DNA of 28,197 nt, taken from NCBI GenBank assembly GCA_946623775.1, contig CAMORJ010000006.1, forward strand, positions 1-28,197. Direction: 5' to 3'. A model generated the notes under the pieces. That model saw only the letters and a list, made by a program, of their open reading frames with translations, ran no database searches and was not told where the DNA came from. This stretch comes from an uncultured Bacillota bacterium. GTDB taxonomy: Bacteria > Bacillota_I > Bacilli_A > RFN20 > CAG-826. Numbering within the stretch: position 1 is the stretch's first letter; every line of letters starts with the position of its first letter. Of this stretch, positions 23,674 through 28,197 are shown one piece after another. The position numbers and the translations under genes are program-made.

Positions 23674-23832
23674 ATGGCCAGCAAACGCGATCAAGTCATC
23701 CTGAGATGCTCCGTCTGCGGAGATGAGAACTATATCTCCACCCGCAACAAGAGAAACCACCCCAATAAGATGGAAATCAAGAAATTCTGCCCCAAGTGCA
23801 ATCAGATGACCCTTCATAAGGAAAAGAAATAA
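23674..23832 (+). CDS. rpmG: Ribosomal protein bL33 (zinc-binding form)
   Basis: A 52-residue large-subunit protein, read directly from the sequence: it opens MASKRDQVILRCSVCGDENY and continues with the L33 core RNKRNHPNKMEIKKFCPKC. Cysteine pairs CSVC and CPKC form the zinc site, so this is the cysteine-containing version. A ribosome site (gaggagagtg, 23658-23667) precedes the ATG. The stop codon lies inside the stem of the following terminator. Confidence 0.98.
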   Translation: MASKRDQVILRCSVCGDENYISTRNKRNHPNKMEIKKFCPKCNQMTLHKEKK

Positions 23833-23853
23833 GGCTGCGCGCCTTATTTTTTT
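23828..23853 (+). terminator. Rho-independent terminator of rpmG, overlapping its stop codon
   Basis: An 8-bp perfect stem (aataaggc 23828-23835 with gccttatt 23841-23848), a 5-base loop and seven T (23847-23853). The rpmG stop (23830-23832) is in the left arm. Confidence 0.88.
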
Positions 23854-23865
23854 AACTCGATAGCC

Positions 23866-24507
23866 ATGAGAGTCGAAACGCTTTTCTTCGGTGAGCCGTA
23901 TTGCCGCAGCTACGCATTGATAGAAGGCGATCAGTGCCTTCTTTTCGACTGCGGCCATCCTGGCGTCTTGCGTTATCTGGAGAAAAACGCCTTGCAATGC
24001 CTTGGCCTTTTCTTGACCCACGGCCATTTCGACCATATCGCCGGATTGGCGGGCCAGGAAGGAAGGCTTGGCTTCCCGCTTTACATCGCCGAGGAAGACG
24101 AGGTCTGCCTCGAGGATCCTTACCTCAACGTCTCGCGGGGATTCGGTTTGCCCGAAGTCGCCCTCGACGCAGCGGGATTCGACGTCAAATCATTCGATGA
24201 CGGCGAGGAAATCGTCCTTGGGCCATTCCATCTGAAAGCCATCAAGACGCCGTTCCATACCCTTGGCTCCAGCGTGTTCTATCTCGCCAAGGAGGGGCTG
24301 CTTTTCACAGGCGATAGCCTCTTCCACCTCGGCATCGGGCGCAGCGACTTGCCCCATGCCGCGCCTAGGCTGATGGGCCAAAGCCTTGCCAAAATCATGG
24401 CGCTTCCCGAACAGACCAGATTCTTCCCGGGGCACGGCAGGGGAGCGAGCCTAAAAGAGGAAGCTTCCGGCAACCCATACCTGGGAAACGGCCCAATCCA
24501 AGGATAG
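23866..24507 (+). CDS. Metallo-beta-lactamase-fold hydrolase, glyoxalase II-like
   Basis: A 213-residue cytoplasmic hydrolase of the MBL superfamily. Metal ligands are all visible: H52, H54, D56 and H57 in THGHFDH, then H131 (TPFHTLGS), D150 (FTGDSLF) and H190 (FPGHGRG). The IGRSDL segment is shared with the YcbL/glyoxalase II-like group. The substrate cannot be read from the sequence; a thioester such as a glyoxalase product is one guess. The ATG comes 13 bases after the rpmG terminator, with no ribosome site and only poor -10 candidates, so how it is expressed is unclear. A good terminator follows it. Confidence 0.88.
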   Translation: MRVETLFFGEPYCRSYALIEGDQCLLFDCGHPGVLRYLEKNALQCLGLFLTHGHFDHIAGLAGQEGRLGFPLYIAEEDEVCLEDPYLNVSRGFGLPEVALDAAGFDVKSFDDGEEIVLGPFHLKAIKTPFHTLGSSVFYLAKEGLLFTGDSLFHLGIGRSDLPHAAPRLMGQSLAKIMALPEQTRFFPGHGRGASLKEEASGNPYLGNGPIQG

Positions 24508-24530
24508 TAGTCGTATTTTCGACAAATCGT

Positions 24531-24557
24531 CGGCGGATTTGCCCGTCCGCCGTTTTT
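24531..24557 (+). terminator. Rho-independent terminator after the MBL hydrolase gene
   Basis: A 7-bp GC-rich stem (cggcgga 24531-24537 with tccgccg 24546-24552), an 8-base loop and five T (24553-24557). Confidence 0.88.
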
Positions 24558-24583
24558 CTTTTCTTTCCCCTCGCACGCGTATG

Positions 24584-24592
24584 TGTTATATT
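24584..24592 (+). promoter_or_regulatory. Extended -10 promoter of efp
   Basis: TG, one base, then TATATT (24587-24592). The start would be near 24599, giving a leader of about 49 bases with aggag at 24631-24635. The box lies between inverted copies of CGCACG (24572-24577) and CGTGCG (24598-24603). Confidence 0.55.
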
Positions 24593-24647
24593 ACCCACGT
24601 GCGTGTCCGTTTGATGCGCATAGACAAATCAGGAGAAACAAGCATTT

Positions 24648-25211
24648 ATGATCAATGTCACTGAATTAAGGCCTGGCAATTACTTCATCGATGAAGGCAA
24701 TCTCTATCAGGTCCTCGACATCCTCCTCAACAAAACCGCTATGAGGAAGATGGTCGCCAAAGTCAAAGTCAAGAACCTCCGTTCCGGCGCGATTATCGAA
24801 CTCGCCCGCAACTCCGGATATGGCGTCGAAGACGTCCACATCGATAAGAAGGTCATGCAATTCCTTTACGATACCGGCGAGACCCTCTGCTTCATGGACG
24901 GCAAAACCTACGAGCAGATCGAGCTTCCCAAGGCCAATCTCCAAAACGAGATCCCATTCCTCGCCCCCAACTCCGAAGTCACCGTCATCGCTTATGAAGA
25001 CGAAGTCCTCGGCGTCCAGCTTCCCTCCAAGGTCGCTCTCACCGTCGTCGAGTGCGAGCCTGGCGTCAGGGGCGACACCGTCTCCAACGGCGGCTCCAAA
25101 GACGCAGTCTTGGAGACCGGCATGAAGATCCGCGTTCCTCTTTTCGTCAACCAAGGCGATAAGATCTCCGTCGACACCGTCACCGGCAAATACGACGGAA
25201 GGGTACAATGA
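24648..25211 (+). CDS. efp: Elongation factor P with an atypical tip loop
   Basis: EF-P relieves ribosomes stalled at polyproline stretches. The 187 residues have the three domains of the family: an N-terminal KOW-like barrel (MINVTELRPGNYF to about 65) and two OB folds, ending with the signature GDKISVDTVTGKYDGR. The loop that normally reads KPGKG, with a modifiable Lys at the tip, reads NKTAMRKM here (residues 28-35). The tip position is therefore Met followed by Arg. I recall similar NKTAMR loops in mycoplasma EF-P proteins. No modification genes (epmA, earP, ymfI) are visible nearby. The stop overlaps the next start (ATGA). Confidence 0.97.
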   Translation: MINVTELRPGNYFIDEGNLYQVLDILLNKTAMRKMVAKVKVKNLRSGAIIELARNSGYGVEDVHIDKKVMQFLYDTGETLCFMDGKTYEQIELPKANLQNEIPFLAPNSEVTVIAYEDEVLGVQLPSKVALTVVECEPGVRGDTVSNGGSKDAVLETGMKIRVPLFVNQGDKISVDTVTGKYDGRVQ

Positions 25212-25447
25212 TGCTGACTCTCTTCGCTTTTGATGGAGCTTGGCTTGGCATCGCCATCGGCGCGCTCGTAATCGGGCTCGTGGTCGGCTTTTTTGGGGCA
25301 AGGAAGCTCATTTCCTCGCAGCTTAAGAAAAACCCGCCCGTCAATGAGCAGATGATTCGCGCGATGTACCGCCAAATGGGCAGGAAACCCACCGAAGCGC
25401 AGATCCGCTCCATCATGAATTCCATGAACAGAAACAGCTCCCTATAA
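25208..25447 (+). CDS. UPF0154 (YneF-like) small membrane protein
   Basis: A 79-residue single-pass membrane protein of unknown function. One hydrophobic helix (about 12-33) is followed by the family core NPPVNEQMIRAMYRQMGRKP and a Met/Ser-rich tail, which is the UPF0154/YneF pattern of Bacilli and Mollicutes. The start overlaps efp by 4 bases; a second ATG at 25211 is equally possible. The stop lies within the terminator hairpin that follows. Confidence 0.92.
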   Translation: MMLTLFAFDGAWLGIAIGALVIGLVVGFFGARKLISSQLKKNPPVNEQMIRAMYRQMGRKPTEAQIRSIMNSMNRNSSL

Positions 25448-25458
25448 GGGCTGTTTTT
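25432..25458 (+). terminator. Terminator of efp-UPF0154, overlapping the gene end
   Basis: Stem of 7 bp (aaacagc 25432-25438 with gctgttt 25450-25456), extended by 3 bp after a 2-base bulge. The loop is ata, and five T follow (25454-25458). The hairpin includes the UPF0154 stop codon. Confidence 0.8.
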
Positions 25459-25495
25459 CCGTATTCAAACCGCATAAGAAAGGAAAAATAACATT

Positions 25496-26380
25496 ATGTC
25501 CACTTTTGAGATTTTCATCGATTCCACCGGCGAAATGCATCGCGCCGAACGTGAAAAATACGATATCGACTACTGCCCGATGACCCTCTCGGTCGGCGAC
25601 GAGGCGGAAGTCCCCGCGTCCTTGGATTACGACCAAGGCTACACCTCCCACGACTATTACGAAGCCCTCCGCGCCGGCAAGCGCATCTTCACCGCGCAGG
25701 TCCGCGATTCCGTCTTCGAAGAGAAATTCGAAGGCGCCCTCAAGAGGAACAACGATGTCCTTTACATCTCTTGCTCCAGCGCCCTTTCCAAATCCGTCGA
25801 CGCCGCCAGGAAAGTCGCTTCCGCCCTCATGGCGAAGTATCCTGGCCGCAAGATCGTCTGCTTCGACTCTCTCATCGCCTGCTATGGCCAATACGACATG
25901 GCAGTCAGGGCCGCTAAGCTCCGCGACGAAGGAAAATCCCTCGATGAGACCGTCGCTTGGCTCGAAGCGAACAAGTATCGTTTCAACCAATTCTGCACCG
26001 TCGAATCCTTGAAATGGCTCAAGGTCGCCGGCCGCGTCAAGGCTTCCGCCGCCTTCTTCGGCGACATCTTCGCCGTCAAGCCGATCGTCATCTCCGACCG
26101 CGCCGGCAACAACAATGCTTTCAAGAAAGTCAAAGGCCGCAAAGCCTCGCTTCTCGAGATCGTCCGCCTCGCCGTCGAAGCCGCTGAAGACATCGAGCAT
26201 CAGACCGTCTACATCGGCCACGCAGACGATGAAGAGACCGCCGCATTCCTTAAGGAGGAGCTCCTCAAAGTCTGCAAGCCCGGCGAAATCTACGTCGGCC
26301 CTCTAGGACCCATCATCGGTTCTACCACCGGCCCAGGCACCGTCGTCATCTACGTCTTCGGCAAAGAAGTCGCCATTTAA
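25496..26380 (+). CDS. DegV-family fatty-acid-binding protein, FakB-like
   Basis: DegV proteins bind a fatty acid in a buried pocket; as FakB they present it to the kinase FakA. The 294 residues show the family order: EIFIDSTGEM at the start, TAQVRDSVFEEKFEGAL, ISCSSALSKSVDAARKVA, FDSLIACYGQYDMAVRAAKL, the hallmark SLKWLKVAGRVKASAAFFGD with IFAVKPI, and GPIIGSTTGPGTV near the end. The fakA-like gene lies 36 bases downstream, which strongly favours the FakB role. A ribosome site gaaaggaaa (25478-25486) is rather distant from the ATG. Codons are strongly C-ending, suggesting high expression. Confidence 0.9.
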   Translation: MSTFEIFIDSTGEMHRAEREKYDIDYCPMTLSVGDEAEVPASLDYDQGYTSHDYYEALRAGKRIFTAQVRDSVFEEKFEGALKRNNDVLYISCSSALSKSVDAARKVASALMAKYPGRKIVCFDSLIACYGQYDMAVRAAKLRDEGKSLDETVAWLEANKYRFNQFCTVESLKWLKVAGRVKASAAFFGDIFAVKPIVISDRAGNNNAFKKVKGRKASLLEIVRLAVEAAEDIEHQTVYIGHADDEETAAFLKEELLKVCKPGEIYVGPLGPIIGSTTGPGTVVIYVFGKEVAI

Positions 26381-26416
26381 TCGGCCATATAAGTTTTTCC
26401 AAAGGTATTCACGAAA

Positions 26417-28066
26417 ATGAATAAGCTTACTGGAAAAGACTTCAAGGCGATGATTCTAAACGGATACCGCGACATCAAATTGCAGTATCAAAGAATCAAC
26501 GACCTCAACGTCTTTCCCGTTCCGGATGGAGATACCGGAACCAATATCACCGCGACGATGTCCGGTGGCATCAAATCGATGGAAAAAGCCGATGAATCCA
26601 AGATTTCCGATGTCGCTGAGAAGCTCGCTATGGGCATGCTTTTGGGCGCCCGCGGCAACAGCGGAGTCATCGTCAGCCAATTCTTCCAAGGCTTATCGGA
26701 AGGATTGCACGGCTTAAAGACCGCGACGATCCCGCAGTTCGTCTCGGCCCTCAACGCCGCGACCAAGAAAGCCTATGAAGCAGTCGTCCACCCCGTCGAG
26801 GGAACCATCCTCACCGTCGCAAGGGAAGGCACCGACTATCTTTCCGGCCACATCGGGGAAATCGGGGATTTCGAGATCCTTTTCACCACGCTTCTGCGTG
26901 AGATGTCCATCTCCCTCGACAACACCCCGGAATTGCTCCCCGTCCTAAAAGAAGCCGGCGTCATCGACTCCGGCGGCGCAGGCCTTGTCGCCATCATCGA
27001 AGGCATGGGCAAGCAAGTCAAAGGCGAAGAGCTCGAGGAAACCGAGTTCAACGGACCCCAGAATTCCATCAACACCGACGAGGAAGTCCCCTTCGACGAG
27101 GATTCCGAACTCGAATACGGATACTGCACCGAATTCATCCTCCAATTGCTCAATGCCAAGAACGGGCCGAAGGATTTCGACCTGAAGAGGATGATCTCCT
27201 TCTTGGAGACCATCGGCGATTCCATCGTCGCCTTGAGGCAACGCAACATCGTCAAGGTCCACGTTCACACCAAAGAGCCCTGGAAAGCGATCCAATACGC
27301 CCAGCAGTTCGGCGAATTCATCACGTTCAAGATGGAGAACATGTCCATCCAGCATAACGAAGTTCTGCTCAAGGAAATGCCCATCGAGCCGAAGAAACGC
27401 GTCAAACGCGCCATCGTCGCCGTCGCGCCTTCCAGAGAGATCGCGGAGCTGTTCCGCAACCTCGGCGTCAGCGAGATCATCTCCGGCGGGCAGACCATGA
27501 ACCCGTCCGCAGAAGACTTCGTCCGCGCATTCGAAGACGCCAACGCAGACGAGATCCTCGTCTTCCCCAATAACTCCAACATCATCCTGACCGCTGAGCA
27601 AGCCGCCAAGATGTATGAGAAATCCCAAATCACCGTCGCCCACACCAAATCCATCGTCGAGTGCTATAGCGCCCTCGGCATGCTTGATATCGGCGATCTG
27701 AGCATGGAAGAAAATCTCGCCATCATCGAAGAAACAAGGGCAAACCTCGTCTCTTGCGAAGTCTCGACCGCCGTCCGCGATTCCCTCAATAACGGCATTG
27801 CGATCAAAGAAGGCGACTATATCGGCATCAGCCGCGGCGAAGTCAAGAACGCCGATAAGACGATGCTGGAATGCGCCATCAACCTCTTGAAGTCGATTGA
27901 AGACATCGAAGACCGTTCGGTCATCACCGTCTTCTATGGCTCTGCCGTCACCGATGAGGACAAAGCCAAGCTCAAAGAGGCCATCAAAGCCAATTGGCAC
28001 ATGATGGAAGTTGTGGAGGTGGACGGAAAGCAAAACGTCTATCCGCTCATCTTCGCCGTCGAATAA
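26417..28066 (+). CDS. fakA: FakA-like fatty-acid kinase (DAK2 domain, YloV)
   Basis: FakA phosphorylates fatty acids held by FakB to acyl phosphate for phospholipid synthesis. The 549 residues match the family length. The N-terminal DhaL/DAK2 domain (1 to about 200) carries the magnesium-ATP motif VFPVPDGDTGTN (32-43) and GARGNSGVIVSQFFQG. The middle and C-terminal domains follow, with KVHVHTKEPWKAIQYA and GGQTMNPS, as in FakA/YloV proteins. The DegV gene directly upstream makes a compact FakB-FakA unit. The ribosome site is weak (aaagg, 26401-26405). A strong terminator follows. In Bacillus yloV stands near rpmB-yloU, so the linkage seen here is different. Confidence 0.93.
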   Translation: MNKLTGKDFKAMILNGYRDIKLQYQRINDLNVFPVPDGDTGTNITATMSGGIKSMEKADESKISDVAEKLAMGMLLGARGNSGVIVSQFFQGLSEGLHGLKTATIPQFVSALNAATKKAYEAVVHPVEGTILTVAREGTDYLSGHIGEIGDFEILFTTLLREMSISLDNTPELLPVLKEAGVIDSGGAGLVAIIEGMGKQVKGEELEETEFNGPQNSINTDEEVPFDEDSELEYGYCTEFILQLLNAKNGPKDFDLKRMISFLETIGDSIVALRQRNIVKVHVHTKEPWKAIQYAQQFGEFITFKMENMSIQHNEVLLKEMPIEPKKRVKRAIVAVAPSREIAELFRNLGVSEIISGGQTMNPSAEDFVRAFEDANADEILVFPNNSNIILTAEQAAKMYEKSQITVAHTKSIVECYSALGMLDIGDLSMEENLAIIEETRANLVSCEVSTAVRDSLNNGIAIKEGDYIGISRGEVKNADKTMLECAINLLKSIEDIEDRSVITVFYGSAVTDEDKAKLKEAIKANWHMMEVVEVDGKQNVYPLIFAVE

Positions 28067-28083
28067 CCCACTCAATCTACTAG

Positions 28084-28114
28084 AAACGCCGCAGCAGATG
28101 CTTGCGGCGTTTTT
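28084..28114 (+). terminator. Terminator after fakA, probably bidirectional
   Basis: A 10-bp perfect stem (aaacgccgca 28084-28093 with tgcggcgttt 28103-28112), a 9-base loop and five T (28110-28114). A minus-strand gene ends right next to it, and on that strand the hairpin is followed by a shorter T tract, so it may serve both genes. Confidence 0.9.
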
Positions 28115-28197
28115 CTATTGACCGTCAGGCATTTTGCCCAATAGTTCTTTGATTTCGGAGACTTTTCGCTCCAATAGGCCTTTATCAATCATTTTCG
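28115..28197 (-). CDS. C-terminal end of an unidentified minus-strand gene (partial)
   Basis: The minus strand is open from the window edge to a TAG at 28115-28117. The visible residues from a Met codon at 28192 are MIDKGLLERKVSEIKELLGK followed by MPDGQ, a plausible amphipathic helix at a protein C-terminus. Its stop abuts the hairpin shared with fakA, which supports a real convergent gene. Too little is visible to name it, and the Met may be internal. Confidence 0.45.
   Translation of the reverse strand, partial: KMIDKGLLERKVSEIKELLGKMPDGQ

Noticed and set aside
26945..28075. Long minus-strand open frame of 376 codons inside fakA
   Set aside because: A shadow of fakA with Asp/Phe/Val-rich unnatural composition; it also runs up to the terminator region without a plausible start context.
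1..28197. Mobile elements, CRISPR arrays, tRNA or rRNA genes
   Set aside because: I saw no transposase, integrase, phage genes, regular direct repeats, or tRNA/rRNA-like segments; all sizeable stretches are explained by housekeeping genes.

Overview
The window is a gene-dense, moderately GC-rich chromosomal segment from a low-complexity Firmicutes/Bacilli-type bacterium. I favour an uncultured lineage near Erysipelotrichales, RF39 or the Mollicutes border. The evidence is a short Gram-positive-type DnaK, a single-chain dimeric GlyRS, UPF0154, RecO and FakA/DegV genes, and an EF-P whose tip loop resembles the mycoplasma type. TGA is an ordinary stop (ybeY, cdd, the second sigma gene and cshB end with it), so this is not the mycoplasma code. 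The lineage call is inference from gene content only. Nothing here looks like a phage, transposon, CRISPR array, tRNA or rRNA gene, and no gap without a gene exceeds about 160 bp.

Layout. 1-4.2 kb: heat-shock operon hrcA (5' truncated)-grpE-dnaK-dnaJ, with hairpins after dnaK and dnaJ. 4.3-7.5 kb: TM2/zinc-ribbon membrane protein, rsmE, an unrecognised 261-residue protein, mtaB. 7.6-8.8 kb: rpmF, deoC and rpsU, separated by terminators or promoters. 9.0-10.2 kb: an unusual membrane protein with a C39-type cysteine protease domain and six membrane segments but no ATPase. 10.2-12.7 kb: tightly overlapping ybeY-cdd-era-recO. 12.9-14.2 kb: glyS behind an AT-rich promoter region. 14.3-19.4 kb: dnaG-rpoD-second sigma-70 gene-trmK. 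19.4-23.6 kb: cshB-nfo on the plus strand, flanked by the two minus-strand MEP isoprenoid genes ispH and ispG, each overlapping its neighbour tail to tail. 23.7-25.4 kb: rpmG, a metallo-beta-lactamase-fold hydrolase, efp, UPF0154. 25.5-28.1 kb: a DegV (FakB-like) and FakA fatty-acid kinase pair, then the tail of a minus-strand gene.

The backbone order (hrcA-grpE-dnaK-dnaJ-rsmE-mtaB-rpsU-ybeY-cdd-era-recO-glyS-dnaG-rpoD-trmK-ispH-cshB-nfo-ispG) is recognisably that of Bacillus subtilis. The genes that break this order are therefore the most informative: the TM2 protein, the 261-residue protein, rpmF-deoC, the C39 membrane protein and the extra sigma factor. The genes serve mainly protein folding, ribosome and tRNA maturation, replication and transcription initiation, DNA repair, isoprenoid synthesis and exogenous fatty-acid use.

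The most interesting points are: (i) a second, divergent sigma-70 gene directly behind rpoD, with changed promoter-contact residues; (ii) a C39 peptidase-transporter-like protein with catalytic residues but no nucleotide-binding domain; (iii) several genes whose best -10 box lies only 6-13 bases before the start codon with no Shine-Dalgarno sequence, suggesting leaderless mRNAs; (iv) a near-palindromic -10 box shared by the divergent ispH and cshB genes.
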